Below are positions 46,761 to 57,589 of a DNA stretch of 64,000 nt, piece by piece; the stretch's first letter is position 1; each line of letters begins with the position of its first letter. This DNA is from Adiantum capillus-veneris (Eukaryota; Streptophyta; Polypodiopsida; Polypodiales; Pteridaceae): NCBI GenBank assembly GCA_014529385.2, contig CM043962.1:88227680-88291679 (forward strand). The letters are read 5' to 3'. A program made the position numbers and the translations under genes. Under the pieces are notes generated by a model, which worked only from the letters and a program-made list of their open reading frames with translations, made no database searches and was not told the origin of the DNA.

Positions 46761-46929
46761 TTTGTCGAAGACATCGATTTGCTTAAGGTCTCATTCCAAT
46801 TTATGCACGTAGATTACACATTGAAACAAAATTGGACATGAAATTTCATGGTTTTAGTCAATTGAACCATTAAGATACTAGCGCATTCCAGTTATTATCA
46901 TTGTGTATGCCTTATTGTCCTACCTTTAA

Positions 46930-47300
46930 TTTATCTAAAGGTAAAGTTTCAAGGCCCACCACTTATCCAAGCTAAGTTCAAAATAAGTACCTAAACTTAT
47001 TCAAGGTCCACCACTTGTCCAAGCTAGGACCCAAATTGAGGAAAACAACCTATTTTTCTATGACATTCAAACTCATTCAAGCAAAGTCCACTGCTGATCT
47101 AGGATTTCTTCATTTGAGGCATGAAGCACACATAAAACATGTATCATATAATTGGTTGCATCATAAGAGTGTTGGTTTCATGGTGAACTTATCTAAGCTA
47201 GGATCCCTTGGAGGAATATAAATCCAACCACTTGTCCAAGCTAGGTTCCCTTCACCTATAGAGGAATACAAAGTCAACTTCTTGTCCAAGCTACACTCAA
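46930..47300. repeat. Diverged copies of the CCACCACTTGTCC satellite
   Basis: Several units containing CCACCACTTGTCCAAGCTA (for example near 47009 and 47227) match the 50-bp family at 52 kb. This shows that the family is dispersed beyond the two main fields. Confidence 0.6.
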
Positions 47301-49640
47301 AGTGATATGTTAAAATGAGTATCTATATATATTTCTAAGTTGTTCTCTATTGAAATAAACAAGGTTTCCAGTGAGAAAAACCCCATTCCCAAGACTGATG
47401 ATCGCTTTTAATTTTTATGAATATAGCCAATTTGACCATTAGCAAACAAAAAAAATTGAATTTTATTTAAGATATCGCTTTCACTTTGCTTTCTTAGATA
47501 TTTCTTGAGCTACATCAAGAAGTGTCAAGATCATATATATTACATTCTAGAATACCATGTGATATGCCACTTTATGCACATAGATGTATTCTTTTGAACA
47601 TGTTCGTGAGGATAAGAAATTAGCTATTCAGCTACACTTATGTTAAGTCCTAATTTTATTCATTTTATAACAAAGGGGTTTTTAAATCCACCACTTGGCC
47701 ATTCTTAACTATTCAATCAATTTCATGCTACTTGTGTCAATGCTATTCTACGTGTATTTACAAGAAAAAATCAGTTGCTATAAAGAAAATTTCAATCTAT
47801 TTGTAATTATAATAAATGTAATGCTCTTGTGTTTATTACATTGTTCTTATCATTAAACATATTTGGAAAACACAAGTCTTAAGGAAGAAGAATTAAACTA
47901 ATGTCAATAATGAATTTTATGATAAAGAGTTGTGATTTTGACATTATGTTCTAAATGAATGGGTTATGCTGCATATTTTTCAAAAGTGATTGATTTAGAT
48001 AAGAATTTTTTTATTTGTACATGAATACATGCATATGAATTTCCATGCCAATATCACAACATGGCATATTCTTGTATGAGCCTCCATGCTAATATGACAA
48101 CAACATTGTTCAATGAATATTTTTTACCCAGCATAAGAAGTTATACTTATGTTTTGAAGAAAAAAAGAGGTTGTTCATGTTGTACTTATGTCTTGAAGAA
48201 AGAGTTCTCTTGACTAAATACATTTATACATTGTAAACAAAAATAATGATCACATTCCAAACTAAAAATACAAAGAATGAACCAGTTCTAATTGATATGT
48301 GGTTTTGTGTACAATTGATATCTCTGTCACTACATTCCTACCAAACAACTTCAACATATGACTCTCAACATTGTCTTCTTGACAAGTAGACATTCATGAC
48401 ATAAGTTGTCTTAGGATCCTCTACCTTGTTCACAATTGTATTGGAAGCATAATTGCTCTTGTTTCTTACACACAACCATCTCACTAACCATAGAGCTATT
48501 GTGTATTCTAATAAGCGTTGAAGTTGTTCAGGTGTTTGTCTCCAAAATTTTGGCCTGGCATATTCCATATCACTCTTATGGAGTACCATAAAAATTCATG
48601 TATTGCTAGCATGTAGATCCTCAAACATCCCCCAAACCGAAGTCAAATTCTTATGATAAACTCTTTTATATTCAATCATGATATTTGGATTTTGACAATG
48701 CTTACATCTTGAACTTTGAACAATGCCTAGAAAAGCACATCTCAAGTATATGTTGAGCTTTGGTTAGGTTATAGCAACTCCATATCCAAGGTTCAAAATA
48801 ATAAAAAAAAAAGTCCAAGAAAGCTTTTGCATCGCGGCGCACCACATGATAAACTTCATCTTTGTCAAGCACAATTCACATGTGCTCGGCCCATGATGGA
48901 GTAATATCACCGTGTCACATTTCAACTGAATGAAGTAGTACACCCTCTATATCTACGATAAGAACCCTCCGTTGTTGCTTCAAGGTAAGTAGTAACTGAG
49001 TAGGGGGTGGTTGATGGCTTCGATGAGGCCCCATAAAAGGTTGAATAGAAGAATTTCTCTTTCAAATGAACTATTCCACTCTAAAAACAACATATTTCTT
49101 TCTTTTGGCTCTGAAAAGAAACACAAAACATTTAGTTGCTATTCATTTTTAAACCTTAAAACAAAATTGATGGTTTTAGCATTCAACATTTGATCACTAT
49201 AGACATCCAAAAGAATCTTAAATTGGTATCACAATACTAGAAAACCAAGTGATTATAAAAGTAGGGCAATTTGTCAATACATAAGTAAACTTCAAAGCTC
49301 TCCAAGTCAATTGATACAATTGGTCTAAAAACCAATGGTGAAGTACAATTAGGTGACAATTGGTCTAAAAACCAATGGTTCAGTATCAAGGAAAACTCAA
49401 ACACAGAGAATAATCTTTGTGTGAATTGTTGTTAGATTGCAAAGACACAAAATTTTGCAAAGTAACCCCTGGTTGTTCTTAGAGGTTTCTTCTTTCATCT
49501 GAATGAAATGGTCCAAATTCCCTATGAAATACTCCTTAAAAGAATAATCTGGATGAAATCTTCAAGAAATCATGATGAAGTGAGTGTTTTGAATCAAAAA
49601 TTTGCAAAAGTATTTATTGAAAACTCAACATGATTTCTAG
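47301..49640. other. No recognisable gene
   Basis: AT-rich. A coding-like minus-strand frame at 48589-48365 (MEYARPKFWRQTPEQLQRLLE) is unassigned and could belong to an unrecognised transposon. Near 49316 and 49352 a 24-bp segment (ACAATTGGTCTAAAAACCAA...) is duplicated; each copy can fold into a small hairpin. Confidence 0.45.
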
Positions 49641-49651
49641 TGAGTAGTACC

Positions 49652-50830
49652 TTAGTGTTTGAGAAGATTGTGCTCATTTAGTAGCTTCTTCACAAAAGCC
49701 TTAGCTGTTACAACCTTCAATGATGGTGTGGCACAACCCAGCTTCCTTGCTAAGGATATTAATTGTGCTCCCTTCATCATATCAATATTGGTTTTTTCTT
49801 TTGCCATTATTTTTATTATTTTGTTCCTTCTAATCTCCTTTACCCTGCTTGGATTAGTTGACTCCTCCTGCTTGCCAAAAAGATCTCCTAGCTTCACAAA
49901 CATTGGTAGCTTATTTGTGGTTATCTCCTTTTGTGACCATCTTGAGTTTTGATCTTTCCAATAGTCCATGAGACCTTAGTATTCATTGTCATTGGAAATT
50001 GGGGCTTGTCCATGACAATTAGAGTCAATAAACTCACGTACATCTTTGCTCTCATCAAGTTGCAACAAGTATGGAATCAACTCTTCTATGAGAACATTAT
50101 CAACCATATTTTTTTCATCAAAGTTTGAAGGAAATATGCAATTATTTGTAGGTGAAACACAACATTTGTATGGAGAGTCATCAACAAGAATTGTTCTACG
50201 TGGATCACATTCAAAGCATGCAGTTATTTTTGCCAATGGCTTAAACATAGTTGGAACTTAAGGATTGCTTATCTAAAAAATTGCATGCCTTCGGGAACAT
50301 AGCAAGATTCTTGAGACCAAACTACAAAAAATGGCAATATCTCCTCTGTAGTGCTTTGAAGTGTTCTCAACATCTGGTAAACATTAGCTTCTCTAGCTGT
50401 TGACCAAATCCAAATATTTAATCTCTTCAATATGGTCTTTAAAAAGTGGATGCACCCTGGCCGTAACACAATATGCCTTCGTGAATCATATTGAATAGAT
50501 TCATGAATAGATGATGTTGTTGACTTTGTTTCAATAGTAGACCATTCAAGTCCAATATTACTGTCAACATGGATTTTTTTGGATTTGATGAAACCAAAGT
50601 AGTTGCATCAACAACACTCTCTTGCGCATCTTTTATAGATTGAAAGTTTTCACCCATGGCTTCCTTCGATGAAAGATGCACCAAAGAGGCCTCAGGTATT
50701 TGCATTTGAGTATCAATAATTGGATTCAATTCTTCAAGTGAGACCTTTGTGGATACATGTGGAAGGCTCTCATTATTTGCTGCTGGATTGAAGCATTCCT
50801 TATCTATCCCACCCTCAATCCTTGGATCTA
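49652..50830 (-). pseudogene. FCP1/NIF-type HAD phosphatase gene, decayed
   Basis: On the minus strand an exon begins after a TTTTTCGCTTAG acceptor near 50830. HAD motif I reads SMLTVILDLNGLLLK (Asp at about 50552), the DLNGLL form seen in a plant FCP1/NIF-like subfamily. A frame slip precedes IVLRPGCIHFLKTILKRLNI and WIWSTAREANV (motif II region). Next come ILPFFVVWSQESC and, after a break, CDPRRTILVDDSPYKCC (motif III, near 50182) and NVLIEELIPYLLQLDES. A TAA at 49976 is followed in frame by a charged tail to 49652. Such enzymes remove phosphate from phosphoserine, often on RNA polymerase II. The exons upstream of 50830 were not found. Two or more frame breaks make it a likely pseudogene. 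Confidence 0.7.
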
Positions 50831-51119
50831 AGCGAAAAACAATGAAAGATCACACAATAGCCTCCTAGAGGATGACATATTAACAAGCAAGATATTTTGA
50901 CATGATTATTGACATCCACATAGTCATCACTTTTTCTTAAACATTACTGCTTTAGTCTATTATCCAAGAAAAAAAAAACTTACAGGGTAAATCTATCCAA
51001 AATCTAAGTATTTTAATTTTTTTACTTACGTATTTGAAAAGGACTAAGACTATAACCTTAGTAGATCCTAGATATTTCTAACACTATCCATTTAATAAAT
51101 ACTATGAAATAAGTTTTGT
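50831..51119. other. Intron-like sequence upstream of the phosphatase exon
   Basis: AT-rich sequence on the 5' side of the acceptor at 50830. No exon was recognised before the satellite-like field begins. Confidence 0.4.
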
Positions 51120-53500
51120 AAGGATGGGTGTATCTTTGATTCAACACTTGGCCAATCTAGACAAGTTCTTGGAGGCGAGAAAGAAAATTCGCAATCCACA
51201 ATCATGCCACCGTAAGCAAGTTTTGGAAGGGAAAGCTCATCATCCTCTATTTAGTGCTTGGATTTTTCAGAAAATATTTACGAAGGTCTAGTGTATCCTA
51301 GATCCACCACTTGGTCATTCTAAACATAGTACAAAATGGGAAATGCATCTTAAATCCACCATCTTATCATTATATATAGTTTGTGCAATGAAGGATGCAT
51401 CCTAAATAAAATCAAAGTCGTTCCAATGACGTTTTAAATGGTGGTGTGCATCCTATATATTGAATCAAAACAAGTTGTGGAAGACTAGTACTCATCTTAG
51501 ATCCACCACTTAGCCAATTTAGAAATCATGGAAGAGTAGATACTATCTCAATCAAAGATTCAATCATAGTTGTTGAAGTGTCCATCCATCCAAGGTCCAC
51601 CACTTGGCCAACCTTAATGGATTTTGTCAGAGTGAGTGTATTCTAAATCCACCACAAACATTTTTCACCACTTATCACATCCTTGATCCACAATAAGTGA
51701 CTATTTTAAACAACTTATAGAAGCTTTGTTGCATTTTAGATCTATTACTTGTTCATTCTAAAAAGTTATAGAACACTTAATTTTTCTTAGATGCATCACT
51801 TGGAGATTTGATGTTCAAGTTCTTGTTGAAGAGTAAGGAAAATCTTAATCCACCACCAAGCCACTTTGAACAAGGTGTGAGAAGGAAATGTGCATCTTGT
51901 ATTTAGTCCTTTCCCTTTTGAAACAGATTAAGAAAGGTTTGGTGCATCCAAGATCCATCACAAGACCATTCTAAACATGGTGGTGAAATAATAAAAATGC
52001 ATCTTAGATTGACTACCTTTCCATTCCACTTGTCCAAGCCAAGATTTATTGAGTTATAGAGGACCATAAGATCCACCACTTGTATAATATATGCCCTATT
52101 GAAACATAGAGAGCCATAACGTTTACCACTTGTCCAAGCTGTGTTCCATTCAAGCATAGAGGACCATAAGGTCCCATTCTATGCTCTATTCAAGCATAGA
52201 GAGCCATGAGATCCACCACTCATCCAATCTATGCTCCATTCAAGCATAGAGAGCCACAAGACCCACCACTTGTCCAAGCTAAGATTGATTTAAGCATAGA
52301 AAAACACAAAGTCCGTCACTAGTCTAGTCTATGCTTTATTGAGGGGTATAGAGCCATAAGATCCACAACTTAAAGGAACTAACCCATTCAAGCATATAAA
52401 CATACAAGGTTCACCACGTGTCCAATCTTTGCTCTATTGAAAGACAAAGATCCATAAGGTCCACCACTTGTCTAAGCTATGCTCCATTAAAGCATAGAGG
52501 ATCATAAGGTCCACCACTTGTCCAATTTATGCTCTATTAAAGCATAGAGAGTCATTAAATCCAACACTTGTTCAAGCTATGGTCCATTCCACCGTAGGTA
52601 GCCACAAGGTCCACCACGTGTCCAAGCAACATTCCATTCTAGCATAGAGAGCCACAAGGTCCACCACTAAATCTAGGCTCTATTGAAGCATAAAGAACCA
52701 TAATTTCTACCACTTGTCCAAGATATGCTCCATTCGATCATAGAGGATCATTCAAGCATAAGGTCTACCACTTCTTTCATTTTTAGGATGGACTTTGAAT
52801 CTGGAAAAAAAGTGCACATAATACTTGACAATGAAATTGTTTGTGTTGGTTTTGTGTGTAGAACTAATGAAGATTCCACTCGTTGTGGTATAAAGATAGG
52901 CAAGGAAATGTATCCATACTAGTGGAGAAATCCATTCAAAACAATCTATCTTAAAAGCTATTGTGCATCCTAGATCCACCAGTTGACCCATTCTCAACAA
53001 GTTTTGGAAGGCAAGATGCTTCATATACCATGAATCACGATTTGAAACACATTTTTTAAAGAAAATGTGCAAATGAGGTTCACTACTTGGCCATTCTAAA
53101 TAGCTATTAGAATGGGAGGTGAAACTTAGAATTACCACTTGGCCATTCTAAACAAATCTTAGAAGGTGGTAGCATCTTAAACAAAACATTCCAAACGAGT
53201 TGTGGAAGGGTGGTTGGTGCACTCAATAAACTAGTACTTTTCCATTCAAAGAACATTGTGTAAATATGGGTACATCCTAGATCCGCCATTTGTCCAATCT
53301 AAAAAAGTTCTTGAGAGGAGCAAGGAAAATTTCAATCCACCATCAAGACACTTTAAGCAAGGTATGGCTGAAAAAGTGCATGCTTTACTTAATGTTTAGC
53401 TATTCTAAACAAGTTTTACATGGGTTTGGTACATCCAAAATCCACTATTGGGATATTCTTAACGGTACAAAATAAAAAATGCATTCAAAATGAACTATTG
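51120..53500. repeat. Diverged satellite field, including a 50-bp tandem array
   Basis: Repeated TCCACCACTTGGCCATTCTAA-like boxes occur throughout. From about 52060 to 52760 the order tightens into a 50-bp repeat whose unit contains AGCATAGAGAGCCA, AAGGTCCACCACTTGTCCAA and GCTATGCTCCATT. Marker positions at 52454, 52504, 52553, 52604 and 52654 give a period of 49-51 bp. The family shares its CCACCACTTG core with the 57.6-64 kb array but has a different tail and period. Confidence 0.8.
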
Positions 53501-53818
53501 CATAAATTGCTAATGCATAAGTTTATGCTTTGATAAAATATGTACAATGAGATACAAATTCTTGTATGGATTATGTTTAATATGATACATGAACTTTGAA
53601 ATAGAGCATTATTATGCAAGCTCAAAAAATATTGTGAAATTCTATGGATATCACTTTAGGAATAGATTTCTGTATGAAATCAAGTATTCATTGCATAACA
53701 TAGTGGTGCCATCACAATTCACGGCGTTTATCATGATACATACTCAATAATGAGTCGGTTTCAAATAGATTATCAATAACTTTCATATAAGGGACTTTAT
53801 CATGAGATTTGAGTGATG
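53501..53818. other. No recognisable gene
   Basis: AT-rich spacer between the satellite field and the 3' end of the SET-domain relic. It presumably includes that gene's 3' untranslated region. Confidence 0.4.
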
Positions 53819-56800
53819 TCATGTAAATTCATATTCTGCAAGAAGCTCTTCACCACTTTCTATGTGGCGTAGGGTTTCAACACAAACATAACCACATTTA
53901 TCCAAGCTATTTTTTGTTGTGGTGGCTTTATGCCAAGGTGGAAAATTGGGATCAAAAGTATAATATACATTTGGGCTCATACTTAGACCATGAGTACTAT
54001 TTATATATCCTACCAAATTTCCATCTTCTACGTCACCAACAATATATATCTCATCGTCCACACAATTGACATTTGGATCCTCCAGAAGTGAGTACCTAGG
54101 TGCCCTTGGAGATATCTTGCACAACTTCTTCCAAGTATCATTGAAATACTTATCACCGCCATAATGGAGAATAGTCATACCCTTTTGAAGATGTGTATGC
54201 ACAAAAGCCCATAACCAGCTCCTTATGTATTTAAAGCTCGTACTTCAAAGATAGTACCACTTATCTCAAAGACTTTATCCTTTGGAATGGGAAAATTTTG
54301 TATACCAAGAAAATCATCATGCCACACATAATGTGAAAGACATTGGCTTTAAATATCTCTTATCATTTTTGAGTGCAATAAAAAAATGTTTAACATGTTT
54401 TGGTTAAAAAATGTCAAACATTGTAGACCATATTTTTACTTAAGTTTTTTATGTCATGAAGTATCAATTCAACATAGTAAAGAATCATTTTTTTGTATGC
54501 CAATTTACATTGAAATGTTTTTTAGTAGATATGTTACTTCAAATTATTGATGTAATAAGTAATGATTTATCTTTCCTACAATTTTATACTATTAAGAAAG
54601 GTTCACTGCATGATACTTTTGAGCAAACAATAAGTCAAAGATCTTAAAACAATGATTAATATACTTGACAATATACATCGTGAAACTATCATTACATGTT
54701 TAAAAAAAGATATCAAACTTATTTTAGAATAAAAAGATTAATTACATGACAAGTGGTTATAGAAGCTTAGCTCATACTTGCTTCAAGGTTCAAAAAATCC
54801 GTAACTGATATGGGTGTCTCACTTGTTGATGTCCTACTGTATTTGATACTCCATGGTCATCAATGGGCTGATCTAATTGATCACTTTGAAGTTTTGCCCA
54901 TTTTTTGACATCGTCATGCTGATTTGCAAAGCTCAAAAGTCTTGTTTTAAGCTTTCTTTGGTCGTCAATATTGTCCACAACGCATAACACTTTCTTTTCT
55001 GCTTGAGTCCCAAATCTGTTATGTATCCATCACTAAACATGTCAATAAGCTTGAAATCTTGTTTGCAATACTTTTGAATGTAGTGCTTGATTGTCAGCTC
55101 CTTCTTGAGTTGTAGAAACTCGACATCTAACAATTGACTCACACTTCCAAAATCTAAATCAAGGTGTCCTGCATCTAGTATTATGGATTGTGTCCCTGGA
55201 TTTGAAGAACTAATAAGTCCCTCAAAGGCATCTCCCTTGCTTAAGAACACAAGTGTGGTGAATAATTCTATAGCACGGATAAATTCCAAATGCTTCACAT
55301 TGTGCAATGCCCCAACAAATTGTATTTTTACCATGTTTGTCATACTTTGCAAAGCAGACTTACTACACATAATCTTTATTATTCAAAAAAGAAAGGATCC
55401 CACATTGTGGTTCTGTTGACCCACTTGCAATAGCCATAATTCCATCTTTGAGATCTTTGAATCTTTCAGCTGACCATTGTAGATTGCTCTCCAAATCACG
55501 TGTGTTGTCCAAGATACACAATTCTATAGGGGTAGGATTGTTTAGATGGCGCTCTAAGTAAGATCTTCCCTCCATTTGAAGACTGACAACATATATAGAC
55601 CATGGAAGATCTATAATTGAATCTGCTTTCTCTTTCACGATGTTGATCGTCCATTGGATATACTTTCTTGTCTCTTCAAGAAAATCAATCTTCTTTGTAC
55701 CACGTTGTAGTTGTGATGTCAGCCAAGTATCACAGAGTGTCAAGAAATGGGAGTAAACAACATCTTTAATGTTGTATGTGGTAGAAAGCTCCTCCCAATT
55801 TTCACATGGATTCTCCTCATTGAGAAACTTGAATTGGTCAAGCAACTCATTTTGAATAATTCGATCTTGTTTTAGTTGCTTGATACGATCAGTCATGTCC
55901 ATTACACTTGGTGTGTCCTTTGCACCCTTAGACAAAACAATCATTCCAGTCTCTATTTTTGTTTGAATCTTTTCTATTTCATCTTCATCTAGACCACACA
56001 AATATCTAAAAACTGTGGCCGTTGGGTTCTTATTCTCTCTCTCTAATTGCTCTATGATCTTCAGCCATCGATCATAAATAGGATCAGAGTAAGTGACCAT
56101 ATGAGCTTGTTTGGTGATGAATGATGCACCAGTAGAAATCCTTGCCATTTTGAGAAATGCCTGCAAAATAAAAAAAAATTAAATATAAGAATTTTAGTTG
56201 TTTTCTCATTATATAACCACGAGGGAGAAAGAAAAATAAAACTTACATTCCAAGGTGTGCGAGATTTTTTGCACCTTCCTTTTCACCAATATTTGGATGT
56301 GATGGGTGTTTTTAAAATATCCACTGACTGCGAAGATGCTTGAGAATGTCAATGTAAGGTTGCTTAACATATAGCGCATTGGCCTCCTCATTTGCTATGG
56401 CTGTTGCAACTTGTGGGGATGGATCTACAACAATCTGGGCCTTTATTTTCTCATAAACTTGTATTACATCCTAGGAGCCACCATCCTTTTTCATTTCTTG
56501 AAATCTTAGCAATTTGGATGCATAAATTGAGTGTTGTCCATCAATGATCCAAAACTTATATTCAACAAGTCTTTCTTCTTCTACCTCAGTACGTGTCATT
56601 GGAACTCCAGACTTTTGGCCACAATTCTTTACAGGAATTAGATAAGCACATGATGAAGGCCGATTTGCACTTGCTCCAAAGAAGAGCATACAATTTTTTA
56701 CTTGATCAAGCTTTAGCTGACGACAATTATAATAATCAAGATCAAGAAAAAAATTAGTGATGGGAATCTCGTATTCCTTATACTTGAAAGGGAAGTATGT

Positions 56801-57402
56801 AGAATACTTTTCCATGCCTCCTGTAGCACTCTTCTTTGCTTTTTGGACCTCGTCCTCTAAGAGATCAGACTCCACAAACCTTAATAAGGGTTGATTTCTT
56901 GTGTCCTTTGATGTCAAAATGGCCTTATCTACATCTACAACACCAACTGTTGTAACACCCCTTGCCTTTTATCTTGTGGTCTTCTTATTTGATTTCTTAT
57001 TTTCGTGCTTGCCTTTTAAAGCAATAATAATTGCATCTTGTAGCCTATATGCAGTGATATCAAATAAATCCTCATTAACATCCCAACCTCGTGAAAACAT
57101 TGTCTCTTCGTTGTCTTTGAACATTTTTCCAACGACATAGGAATTTGCCAATAGTTGGTACTCAGTATTTCCAGGTATCCCAATGTTAATGCACTCAATG
57201 TCAGGATGTCCTTCAACTATTGAAATACTTGCAGAGACTACCTACCTTAGATCATCAAATCTATTCTCATCTTTGTCACTAGCCACAAAGACATGAACTT
57301 TATGAAATTGTGCACCTTGCACTCCATAAACGTCTAAGTACCATTTTCTCTTATCATCACTTGCAAAGTCAACATTAATAGGAACCGTCACAGTTTTTTG
57401 TT
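53819..57402 (-). pseudogene. ParB-like (DGQHS) and SET-domain gene, intron-containing, decayed
   Basis: Read from an ATG at 57402 (MVQKQKTVTVPINV), the N-terminal third reaches a ParB/Srx-like core. FWIIDGQHSIYASKLLRF has its Asp at about 56542, preceded by YYNCRQLKLDQVKNCMLFFG and followed by an IVVDPSPQVATAIANEEANA segment. A long middle part (56160-54790) has IYDRWLKIIEQLERENKNPT and VKIQFVGALHNVKHLEF. The last exons (about 54340-53819) look like a SET domain. A KGAG-like start runs into WAFVHTHLQKGMTILHYGG. GYINSTHGLSMSPNVYYTFD and CGYVCVETLRHIESGEELLAEYEF follow. SET enzymes methylate lysines; DGQHR-type folds include ATPases and nuclease-like proteins. Stops (near 57225, 56950 and 56471) and two or more frameshifts argue for a pseudogene. 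Joining SET to the ParB part is inferred from shared strand, order and spacing. Confidence 0.6.
56161..56246 (-). other. Spliceosomal intron, 86 bp, phase 0
   Basis: Minus strand: donor GTAAGT (56246-56241) and acceptor TTTTATTTTGCAG (ending at 56161). Removing it joins ...CKKSRTPWN to AFLKMARIST in one frame. The acceptor follows a T-rich tract. This supports a nuclear, intron-bearing gene rather than a bacterial or processed copy. Confidence 0.65.
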
Positions 57403-57589
57403 TTTGAACCATTTTTTCTCTGAAATCAAAGAAAACACAAATAACTAGTTAGAATCTATAATGACACATTGAATGTAATAATGCTTTGAAAGCGTATAAA
57501 ACTAAATTTACACATAACATTTTAATTACACCCTTTAAGACTTTTAGATTCTAAAATCAAATATTTATACAATTTAGACATTTGATAGC

